38,178 bases of DNA from an uncultured Pelagibacteraceae bacterium (GTDB lineage Bacteria; Pseudomonadota; Alphaproteobacteria; Pelagibacterales; Pelagibacteraceae). Below the pieces are notes generated by a model. That model was given only the letters and a program-made list of their open reading frames with translations. It had not been told where the DNA came from and made no database searches. Each line of letters opens with the position of its first letter. Positions within the stretch are counted from its first letter, which is position 1. This document shows positions 16,304-23,144 of this stretch, piece after piece. The position numbers and the translations under genes were made by a program. The stretch covers positions 1-38,178 of the forward strand of contig CACBBX010000005.1 in NCBI GenBank assembly GCA_902537575.1, read 5' to 3'.

Positions 16304-17155
16304 ATGAATATATTCAAAAAAACTATTTTAACAGTTCTTGCTTCTTTATTTATCATTGGAAACGTTTCTGCTGAAAAAATAAAAATTGGAACTGAAGGCG
16401 CTTACCCTCCATGGAATTCAAAAGATGCTTCAGGTAATCTTATTGGTTTTGAGGTAGAGCTTGCTCAAGAACTTTGTACAATTATGAAGTATGAGTGTAC
16501 AATCGTTGAACAAGATTGGGATGGTATGATCCCAGCCTTAGTAATGAGAAAGTTTGATGCAATAATGGCTGGAATGTCTATTACTGCTGAAAGACAGAAA
16601 ACTATTACTTTTTCACAAGGTTATGCTGATGAAGTAGCTTCTCTTGCTGTAATGAAAGGTTCAAGTTTAGAGGGCATGGATACACCAGAAGGTATTAATT
16701 TATCATTAGGTGGATCTGATGTTAAAAAAGCTCTTAAGACATTAACAGGAGCACTTGCTGGTAAAACTGTTTGTACTCAAACAGGAACAATTCACCAAAA
16801 CTTTTTAGAGTCAGGTGATGTTGGAAGTGTAAATGTTAGAACTTACAAAACTCAAGACGAAGTTAATCTAGATCTTACTTCTGGAAGATGTGATGTAGCT
16901 TTGGCTGCAGCAGTAGCGTTTACAGATTATGCAGACAAATCAGGTAAATCAGTTGAATTAGTTGGTCCAACTTTTTCAGGTGGTGCATTTGGTAATGGTG
17001 TGGGTGTTGGTATCAGACAAGCTAGCGATAGTGCTATTGGTAAAAGAGATGCCAAAATCTTAAAAGACTTCAATAAAGCAATTAACAAAGCTAGAAAACA
17101 AGGAATTATTAGCAAACTTGCTATTAAACACTTTGGTTTCGACGCTTCTATGTAA
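16304..17155 (+). CDS. ABC transporter periplasmic amino-acid-type binding protein
   Basis: A 283-residue family 3 solute-binding protein (lysine/arginine/ornithine/histidine/octopine type). The signal peptide is about 1-23 with a Ser-Ala cleavage site. The mature protein starts EKIKIGTEGAYPPWN, then NLIGFEVELAQELC and WDGMIPALVMRKFDAIMAGMSIT, all family blocks. A strong Shine-Dalgarno precedes it and a GC-rich hairpin follows its stop, fitting selective high expression ahead of two permease genes. The polyamine/MTA genes upstream make a cationic amino acid or opine-like ligand plausible, but specificity cannot be read. Alternative ligands include polar amino acids. Confidence 0.92.
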   Translation: MNIFKKTILTVLASLFIIGNVSAEKIKIGTEGAYPPWNSKDASGNLIGFEVELAQELCTIMKYECTIVEQDWDGMIPALVMRKFDAIMAGMSITAERQKTITFSQGYADEVASLAVMKGSSLEGMDTPEGINLSLGGSDVKKALKTLTGALAGKTVCTQTGTIHQNFLESGDVGSVNVRTYKTQDEVNLDLTSGRCDVALAAAVAFTDYADKSGKSVELVGPTFSGGAFGNGVGVGIRQASDSAIGKRDAKILKDFNKAINKARKQGIISKLAIKHFGFDASM

Positions 17156-17163
17156 TTAATTTA

Positions 17164-17197
17164 AGATTAGGCGACTATAATATATAGTCGCCAATCT
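17164..17197 (+). other. intercistronic RNA hairpin between binding protein and permease
   Basis: GGCGACTATA (17170-17179), loop ATA, TATAGTCGCC (17183-17192): a perfect 10-bp stem. It extends by AGATT (17164-17168) pairing with AATCT (17193-17197) across one bulged A. No T run follows, so it is not an intrinsic terminator. The hairpin ends 2 bases before the permease ATG. It therefore probably protects the binding-protein mRNA end and restricts permease translation. Confidence 0.7.
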
Positions 17198-17199
17198 AT

Positions 17200-17892
17200 A
17201 TGGAACTTCTCGCATTTGGTAAAACTGGTTGGGGTGATGAACTATTTTATGCCACCTTAATGACCATAGCTGTCTCGGTCACAGCAATGTTAATTGGATT
17301 TTTTTTTGCTCTTATATTTACACCTTTAAAACTCTCGAAATTTAAGTCTTTTAATTTAATTGGAAATTTTTACACAACAGTTATTAGAGGTGTTCCTGAG
17401 CTTCTAGTAATTTACCTTTTTTTTTTTGGAGGAAGTGGAGCCATTATGTATGTGGCATCTATTTTTGGATATTTTGAATATATTGAAATTAATGCATTCA
17501 TTACAGGATCCTTGGCTATTGGAATAATTTCAGGTGCATATTCTACAGAAGTTTTTAGAGGCGCAATTCAGTCTATTGATAAAGGCCAGTTTGAAGCTGC
17601 TAAAGTTTTGGGAATTAATAAATTTACTCAGTTTTATAAGATCATTTTACCCCAAATGTTAAGACTAGCAATTCCAAACTTAAGTAATGTTTGGCAAATT
17701 ACTTTAAAAGATACATCTTTAATTTCTGTGACTGGACTGGTTGAAATTATGAGACAATCCTACATTGCTGCAGGGTCTACAAGGGATCCTCTACTCTTTT
17801 ATAGTATTGCTGCAGTTTTATACTTGATGCTTACATATTTAAGTATGAAAATTATTAACAGATTAGAGACTAAATATAGTAAGGGGTATTGA
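17200..17892 (+). CDS. ABC transporter permease, HisQ/OccQ-like
   Basis: A 230-residue inner-membrane permease of the polar amino acid family, with about five hydrophobic helices. The loop that docks the ATPase (EAA motif) is FEAAKVLGINKFTQFYKIILP (starting at about residue 131). RGVPELLVIYLFFFG is the usual N-terminal family block. It lies 44 bases after the binding protein, with a hairpin directly before its ATG and no Shine-Dalgarno, so lower expression than the binding protein is expected. It pairs with the next permease as a heterodimer. No ATPase gene follows. Confidence 0.9.
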   Translation: MELLAFGKTGWGDELFYATLMTIAVSVTAMLIGFFFALIFTPLKLSKFKSFNLIGNFYTTVIRGVPELLVIYLFFFGGSGAIMYVASIFGYFEYIEINAFITGSLAIGIISGAYSTEVFRGAIQSIDKGQFEAAKVLGINKFTQFYKIILPQMLRLAIPNLSNVWQITLKDTSLISVTGLVEIMRQSYIAAGSTRDPLLFYSIAAVLYLMLTYLSMKIINRLETKYSKGY

Positions 17893-18569
17893 TGGATTTT
17901 AATCTAATGGTCAGTAGTTTCCCCAAACTTTTAGGAGCAACCGTTATAACTTTAAAATTATTATCAGCATCATTATTCTTTGGATTAATTGTTGGGCTTT
18001 TATTTGCAATATTAAGATTAAACAAAAATATTTTTATAAATAAATTTGCTTATGGATATTCTTATTTGTTTAGAGGAACTCCTTTATTAGTTCAAATTTT
18101 CATAATTTATTTTGGATTAGGACAAATAGAATATTTAAGGTCAACATTTTTATGGGTTATACTAAAAGAGCCTTATTGGTGTGCAATTATAGCTTTTACT
18201 TTAAATACAGGTGCCTATACATCTGAAATATTAAGATCAGCATTTCAGACAATAAAGCCAGGTATAATTGAAGCTGGCCAAAGCCTAGGGATACCAAATA
18301 AAATTATTTTTTATAAAATACAAATTCCAATTGCTATTAGACAATCTCTTCCAGCTTATGGAAATGAAATTATATTAATGATGAAGGGAACATCTCTAGC
18401 AAGTACTGTAACGTTAATGGACTTAACTGGTGTTGCAAAATATATAATATCAACAACATTTAAGCCAATAGAAGTATTTATTGTTGCTGGTGGAATATAT
18501 TTATTTATGACTTTTATTATCCATAACTTTATTAAATATTTGGAAAAAAAATATAGCTTTTCTCAATGA
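17892..18569 (+). CDS. ABC transporter permease, HisM/OccM-like
   Basis: About 225 residues, the second permease of the polar amino acid ABC transporter. FRGTPLLVQIFIIYFG and the ATPase-docking loop IEAGQSLGIPNKIIFYKIQIP identify it. The ATG at 17892 overlaps the previous stop in TGATG; a TTG at 17889 is an alternative start one codon earlier. AAGGGG at 17881-17886 is a usable Shine-Dalgarno. It overlaps the PhyH gene by 4 bases (ATGA), so transporter and oxygenase are translated together. The usual HisP-like ATPase is missing from this operon. Confidence 0.9.
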   Translation: MDFNLMVSSFPKLLGATVITLKLLSASLFFGLIVGLLFAILRLNKNIFINKFAYGYSYLFRGTPLLVQIFIIYFGLGQIEYLRSTFLWVILKEPYWCAIIAFTLNTGAYTSEILRSAFQTIKPGIIEAGQSLGIPNKIIFYKIQIPIAIRQSLPAYGNEIILMMKGTSLASTVTLMDLTGVAKYIISTTFKPIEVFIVAGGIYLFMTFIIHNFIKYLEKKYSFSQ

Positions 18570-19393
18570 CGAAGCTTACCACAGAGCAAATAAATCATTA
18601 TAGAAATAAAGGATACATCTCTTCAGTAAGTGCCTTAACCTCTGGAGAAGCAAAAGAAATTAGAGAAGAAATTGAAAAAATTGAAAAAAATTGGCCAGGA
18701 TCATTGGACGGAATTAATCGTAATTACGTCCATTTAATTTCTCCTATATTAAATAAAGTTTGTTTAAATAAAAATATTCTAGACGCGGTTGAGAGTATTA
18801 TTGGTAAGAATATTCTTATTTGTGGTACTACGCTTTTTATAAAAGAAAAAAACGAAAAAGGATTTGTTAGTTTTCATCAAGACGCAAAATATATAGGTTT
18901 AGAGCCTCATAATTGGGTTACAGTTTGGCTAGCAGTTACTGACTCCAACGAGAAAAATGGTTGTATGAGAATGTTGCCAGGCTCTCACAAAGATAATTTA
19001 AAATATCATGAACAAAAATTTGATAAAAATAACTTATTAACACGTGGTCAAACAATTCAAAATATTTCTCTGGATGAAACAGATCCTGTAATCCTTAAAG
19101 CAGGAGAAATATCATTACACCACCCTTTGGTTATTCATGGGTCAGGGCTTAATTGCAGCAAAGATAGAAGAATTGGCTTTGTTATTCAAAGTTATATAGG
19201 AACCAATGTTAGTCAGGTTATAGGAAAAATGTATGTTCAAAAAGCAAGAGGTGAAGATAAGCATAATTATCATGAATATTCCGAAATACCTTTAACACTT
19301 ATGGGTAAAAATGAAATTATTTCTCAGAACAAAGCAAATAAAGAATTATCAAAAATTTTTTATAATGGCTCAAACAAAATAGGTAAATTTTAA
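18566..19393 (+). CDS. phytanoyl-CoA dioxygenase (PhyH) family oxygenase
   Basis: A 275-residue Fe(II)/2-oxoglutarate oxygenase. Iron ligands are H104 and D106 (FHQDAKY) and H191 (VIHGSG), with R201/R202 likely binding 2-oxoglutarate. PhyH proteins hydroxylate diverse small molecules, such as ectoine, amino acids and phosphonates. The ATGA overlap with a permease of an amino-acid-type ABC transporter implies its substrate is probably the imported compound, which it would hydroxylate as a first catabolic step. The substrate is unknown. Convergent with the DUF6165 gene 10 bases away. Confidence 0.88.
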   Translation: MTKLTTEQINHYRNKGYISSVSALTSGEAKEIREEIEKIEKNWPGSLDGINRNYVHLISPILNKVCLNKNILDAVESIIGKNILICGTTLFIKEKNEKGFVSFHQDAKYIGLEPHNWVTVWLAVTDSNEKNGCMRMLPGSHKDNLKYHEQKFDKNNLLTRGQTIQNISLDETDPVILKAGEISLHHPLVIHGSGLNCSKDRRIGFVIQSYIGTNVSQVIGKMYVQKARGEDKHNYHEYSEIPLTLMGKNEIISQNKANKELSKIFYNGSNKIGKF

Positions 19394-19402
19394 TTAAAAA
19401 GA

Positions 19403-19792
19403 TTAATAATTAGTATATTCCTTAATTTCTTTAATTTTTGAACCAGTAAGGTTATTAATTTCTAATTTAATTTTAGCTCTTTCGTCGTTTAAAAAATGAA
19501 CATCCCTTGAAAGTTTAATGAATTTTTCTGTAAAATCTTTATCTTTTTCACATTGTCTTTTATTATCCTCTATTATCCATAATTTTGCATTAATTTGTTT
19601 TAAAGCCTCAAAAAGTTTATTTACCTTTTGATCAGATCTTACATTTTTATTTAATTGATCTTTAAGAATTGAATGTTCTTCATCAATAAATTTTAATTTT
19701 TTGGCATCTTTGATTTTTTCTTGTTTAATTTCGAGGATAGAAATTTTGTCTAATAACTCACCAATAGATACTTCAACTAGAATTTTATTCAT
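19403..19792 (-). CDS. DUF6165 family protein
   Basis: A 129-residue soluble, highly charged protein, largely helical and probably coiled-coil. The N-terminal block VEVSIGELLDKISILEIKQEKI is characteristic of DUF6165, a family of unknown function often found near glycosyltransferases. Here it is divergent from a GT9 glycosyltransferase across a 32-base gap, which supports a role in cell-surface sugar assembly. No catalytic motif is visible. It could be a small accessory or regulatory partner of the transferase. Confidence 0.75.
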   Translation of the reverse strand: MNKILVEVSIGELLDKISILEIKQEKIKDAKKLKFIDEEHSILKDQLNKNVRSDQKVNKLFEALKQINAKLWIIEDNKRQCEKDKDFTEKFIKLSRDVHFLNDERAKIKLEINNLTGSKIKEIKEYTNY

Positions 19793-19824
19793 AAAAAAAT
19801 ATACTATGTTAAGTTGTTGTAAAT

Positions 19825-20772
19825 ATGTCCAATATTTTAATCATTAAACATGGTTCTTTAGGTGATATAGTGCAAGCATGTGGAGCAATTCAAGATATTT
19901 TTGAAAATCACAGAGGTGATGAATTATATTTATTAACAACAAAACCATTTTTTGATTTATTCAAAAAAAACCCCTATGTTTCAAACGTAATTTTAGATAA
20001 GCGATTATCAAGATTTAATCTCATCTATTTATATTCATTGATGAAAAATATTAAGAAATTTAAATTTACTAAAGTTTATGATCTTCAAAACTCTAGCAGA
20101 ACGTCATTCTATAAAAAAATATTATTTCCAAAAGCTACAAAAGAAGTCTGGTCATCTACAGAAACCACATTACCAGAAGGTACTACAAAGCAAGATTTTG
20201 ATAAAGGCTCGGTATTATCTAGATTTGATCATCAATTAAAAAGTTCTGGAATTAATACTAATCATACTTTAAGCCCTAATTTTTTATGGAGTGCATCAGA
20301 AATTTCTCAAATAAAAAATTATTATCAACTTGAAAAATATATTATCCTTTTTCCTTTTTGCTCACCACATTTAACATTAAAGAAGTGGCCATATTATAAT
20401 AATTTAATTTCTATGATTAATGAAAAGGCAAAAGACAAATTTAAAGTAGTAGTAGCACCTGGACCAGATGAAATTAAAGAAGCATCAAGTATAAATGCAC
20501 TGTGTGTTTTAGATAAAGGTAAAGCTTTAGATATTTCACAGTTATCAGCATTGATAAAAGATAGCTCTTTTGTTGTTGCAAATGACACTGGTCCTGCTCA
20601 TATGACAGCTCATTTAGGATCAAAAGGAATTGCTTTATTTGGTGCACACACAACAGCACATAAAGTAAGTATAGAGAGGGAAAATTTTAAAGCTATTCAA
20701 GTAAGTGATTTATCAAAATTATCTGCTGAAAAAGTATTTGAAAGATTAAGTAGATCTCTTAATGAAAATTAA
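19825..20772 (+). CDS. glycosyltransferase family 9 (heptosyltransferase-like)
   Basis: A 315-residue GT-B enzyme. The N-terminal block ILIIKHGSLGDIVQACGAIQDI and the C-terminal nucleotide-sugar site VVANDTGPAHMTAHLGSKG, then ALFGAH, are the standard GT9 motifs of ADP-heptose transferases. It is slightly shorter than typical WaaC/WaaF (about 320-350). It probably adds a sugar to lipopolysaccharide core or another surface glycan in the cytoplasm. Divergent from the DUF6165 gene and convergent with the PrpF gene, so it is likely expressed alone. Donor sugar not determinable. Confidence 0.88.
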   Translation: MSNILIIKHGSLGDIVQACGAIQDIFENHRGDELYLLTTKPFFDLFKKNPYVSNVILDKRLSRFNLIYLYSLMKNIKKFKFTKVYDLQNSSRTSFYKKILFPKATKEVWSSTETTLPEGTTKQDFDKGSVLSRFDHQLKSSGINTNHTLSPNFLWSASEISQIKNYYQLEKYIILFPFCSPHLTLKKWPYYNNLISMINEKAKDKFKVVVAPGPDEIKEASSINALCVLDKGKALDISQLSALIKDSSFVVANDTGPAHMTAHLGSKGIALFGAHTTAHKVSIERENFKAIQVSDLSKLSAEKVFERLSRSLNEN

Positions 20773-20781
20773 GTTAAAATA

Positions 20782-21861
20782 TTATAATAAACTTTTTTTT
20801 ACAAAAACATTTCCAGACATTATTAGTCTTGCATTTCTTGTGGTAGTAACTTTTATGTCTTCGATCATCTCATTTTTATAGTTAACCTCATAATCAATTT
20901 TTAATAAACCAGAAGGGTGTTCAAGTGTAAAAGGTCCACTTTCGGAAAAGTTATTATAAAATTCTGAACAGACAGTATTTTTTGATTTGCACGCAGCTAA
21001 TAAAGCCATTGATCCTGTCACCGCGTAAGCTGGATGACAATTCCATGGCATAAAATATCTTGAGCTTATGTCTGCCAAATTAGAGTTGTTTACAATTGCA
21101 GTTTTAGGGATCACAGAATTTGTTACATCACCTAAGCCAACTTCTTTAGCAATCTTTATTCTTATAGAATCCATTTTATTTATAAGATTTTTATCAACAT
21201 CTAATTTCTCAAATGTTTCATTGTCCTTTAATCCTAATTCATAACTTTTAAAAATAACCATAGGAACTGCACAATCGATAAGAGTGAAATTAATTCCATC
21301 AATTTGATCCAGTGAATTACCAGTTGGAAATAATTTTTTTGTTTGTGAGCCAATAATATTTAAAAATTTTAATTTTATAGGTGAGCCAGGTGTTGGAACT
21401 CCATCTATAAAGCAATCACCTTCATACTGTACTATTTTATTAGGTGTTTTAACTATTTGCTCTATTTTCATACCAGTATTTTTATCTCTCACTATGACTG
21501 AGGTTTCTCCATCTTTTGCATTAACTAAACCTTTCTCAATTGCAAAAGGCCCAACCCCAACTAAAATATTTCCACATGAAGGTTTAGTATCTACAATTGG
21601 CTCATCAATTTTTACTTGGGCAAAATAATAATCAACATCAATTCCATCCTCTTTCGACTTATCAATAATAGCTACTTTACTTTTGACTGGTTCAGCGCCA
21701 CCTAATCCATCAATTTGCCTAATATCAGGTGAGCCCATAACTGCTAGCAGAATTTTATCTCTTTTTGATGTATCCTCTGGTAAATCTTTTTTTAAAAAAT
21801 ACGGCCCTCTTGAAGTACCACCTCTCATAAACATACAAGGTATTTTAATTTGATCACTCAT
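20782..21861 (-). CDS. PrpF-family isomerase/tautomerase (2-methylaconitate or 4-oxalomesaconate type)
   Basis: A 359-residue protein of the diaminopimelate-epimerase fold. The opening FMRGGTSRGPYF (11-22), GGAEPVKSK and PSCGNILVG (94-102) are PrpF motifs. Members shift double bonds or isomerise unsaturated tricarboxylates, such as 2-methylaconitate (methylcitrate cycle) or 4-oxalomesaconate (gallate/protocatechuate route). It is divergent from the TctC binding protein of a tripartite tricarboxylate transporter, 155 bases away. The two may share a tri- or dicarboxylate substrate. No methylcitrate cycle gene is in the window, so the exact reaction is open. Confidence 0.88.
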   Translation of the reverse strand: MSDQIKIPCMFMRGGTSRGPYFLKKDLPEDTSKRDKILLAVMGSPDIRQIDGLGGAEPVKSKVAIIDKSKEDGIDVDYYFAQVKIDEPIVDTKPSCGNILVGVGPFAIEKGLVNAKDGETSVIVRDKNTGMKIEQIVKTPNKIVQYEGDCFIDGVPTPGSPIKLKFLNIIGSQTKKLFPTGNSLDQIDGINFTLIDCAVPMVIFKSYELGLKDNETFEKLDVDKNLINKMDSIRIKIAKEVGLGDVTNSVIPKTAIVNNSNLADISSRYFMPWNCHPAYAVTGSMALLAACKSKNTVCSEFYNNFSESGPFTLEHPSGLLKIDYEVNYKNEMIEDIKVTTTRNARLIMSGNVFVKKSLL

Positions 21862-21953
21862 TATAAAATTTTTTAATACAAAAAATGTTTAAAGTACATC
21901 AAATATATAGGGTGCTGCTAATTTGTTGGAATATTTAATGCCAAAAATTACTA

Positions 21954-21982
21954 TTGAAAGTTACGAAAAATACATCTAATTT
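21954..21982 (+). promoter_or_regulatory. possible tctC promoter
   Basis: TTGAAA (21954-21959), a 17-base spacer and TAATTT (21977-21982), about 35 bases before the tctC ATG, with the ribosome site at 22005-22010 between. The -35 is good and the -10 weak. The 155-base gap between divergent prpF-like and tctC genes otherwise shows no riboswitch-like fold. Confidence 0.35.
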
Positions 21983-22004
21983 TTTCTAAATTTAAATTAA
22001 TAAC

Positions 22005-22010
22005 AGGGGA
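22005..22010 (+). promoter_or_regulatory. ribosome binding site of tctC
   Basis: AGGGGA six bases before the ATG at 22017. A clear Shine-Dalgarno in a window where most genes have none; like the ABC binding protein, it serves a periplasmic protein gene. Confidence 0.75.
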
Positions 22011-22016
22011 TAATAA

Positions 22017-23078
22017 ATGTTAAAAAAAATACTAGCAGTTTTAGCTGCCTCATTGTTTTCAGTTACTGCTGCATTAGCAGTAGATTATTCTGGAAAGACT
22101 GTAACTATGTGGATACCATTTAAAGCAGGTGGTGGTTCTGATACATGGGCTAGAGCAATCGGACCTGCTTTTAGTGCAAACCTACCAGGCAATCCTACAG
22201 TCGTTGTAAAAAACGTAACTGATGGAAAAGCTATCGGTGCATCAAATAAATATTTTGCCGAACATGGAAAAGATAAAGATGGTATGGTTGTATTCGGAAC
22301 GTCTGGATCAGTTCAAATGCCATTTATCTTTAAAGATGAAAGAGTAAGATACAACTATAAAAATATGGTTCCAATTTTTGCAAGTGGTACAGGCGGAGTT
22401 GTTTATGTTAGAAAAGAAATGGGAGTAACTGATATAATAAAAGACTTCGATAAGTTTAAAAGTTCTAAACTTGTTTATGGGTCTCAAGGGAAAACTTCTT
22501 TAGACGCTGTTCCAATTTTAGCGTTCGATATGATGGGTGTAGACGTAAATGTTGTCTATGGCATGAAAGGAAGAAAAGCAGGAAGAGCAGCAATCTTACG
22601 AGGTGAAACAACAGTTGATTATCAAACCACAGCATCATATTTAAAACATGTAAGACCTTTAGTAGAAAAAGGAGAAATGGTTCCTATAATGACTTGGGGA
22701 GCACCAATTGGTGGTAAAGTTGAGAGAGATCCTAACTTTCCAGATCTTCCAGCATTTCCAGAAGTTTATGAAGCGGTAACAGGAAATAAATTTAAGGGAA
22801 CAGAAGCTAAATCTTGGACAGCATTATTTTATGCTGGTTTTGCAACACAAAAATATGTGATGCTTCCTAAATCAGCTAAAAAAGATGTTGTTAAAGCTTG
22901 GCAGAATGCAGCTGCAGCAATAGTAAATGATCCAGCGGCAATGAAAGTTTTAAATAAAAAACTAGGTAAGTATGATCAAGTTACTGGTTCTAAAGCTTTA
23001 AAATCTGCACTAAAAAAAGCTACTTCTATAGACAGTAAGTCTGAAAAATTCTTACAATCTTGGAAAGATACCAAGTAA
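22017..23078 (+). CDS. tctC: tripartite tricarboxylate transporter substrate-binding protein (TctC/Bug family)
   Basis: A 353-residue periplasmic protein. The signal peptide is about 1-21 (MLKKILAVLAASLFSVTAALA), followed by the TTT family start DYSGKTVTMWIPFKAGGGSDTW, where the glycine-rich loop binds carboxylates. It captures an organic acid and delivers it to TctA. It lies 66 bases before the true tctA start, with a strong intrinsic terminator between, implying excess binding protein. The divergent PrpF-like gene suggests an unsaturated or tricarboxylic acid ligand, but Bug proteins are very diverse and the ligand cannot be read. Confidence 0.9.
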   Translation: MLKKILAVLAASLFSVTAALAVDYSGKTVTMWIPFKAGGGSDTWARAIGPAFSANLPGNPTVVVKNVTDGKAIGASNKYFAEHGKDKDGMVVFGTSGSVQMPFIFKDERVRYNYKNMVPIFASGTGGVVYVRKEMGVTDIIKDFDKFKSSKLVYGSQGKTSLDAVPILAFDMMGVDVNVVYGMKGRKAGRAAILRGETTVDYQTTASYLKHVRPLVEKGEMVPIMTWGAPIGGKVERDPNFPDLPAFPEVYEAVTGNKFKGTEAKSWTALFYAGFATQKYVMLPKSAKKDVVKAWQNAAAAIVNDPAAMKVLNKKLGKYDQVTGSKALKSALKKATSIDSKSEKFLQSWKDTK

Positions 23079-23097
23079 AAGCTTAATACAATTATCT

Positions 23098-23128
23098 AAA
23101 AAAAGGGGGCCATGCCCCCTTTTTTTTT
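23098..23128 (+). terminator. intrinsic terminator between tctC and tctA
   Basis: A run of 7 A (23098-23104), GGGGGC (23105-23110), loop CAT (23111-23113), GCCCCC (23114-23119), then 9 T (23120-23128). The GC stem plus long T tract is a textbook Rho-independent terminator. It starts 20 bases after the tctC stop. Readthrough is needed to express tctA, since only 16 bases separate it from the tctA ATG. The symmetrical A/T runs could also work on the minus strand. Confidence 0.9.
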
Positions 23129-23144
23129 ATATGATATAAACATT

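Noticed and set aside
21862-22016. Possible riboswitch in the prpF-tctC divergent region
   Set aside because: SAR11 carries several riboswitches, so I looked for paired stems. Only short A/T repeats are present and no conserved aptamer core was recognised.
23112-23144. Upstream ATG at 23112 as the tctA start
   Set aside because: It sits in the loop/stem of the intrinsic terminator and adds 11 residues without family similarity. The ATG at 23145 begins the usual TctA N-terminus.
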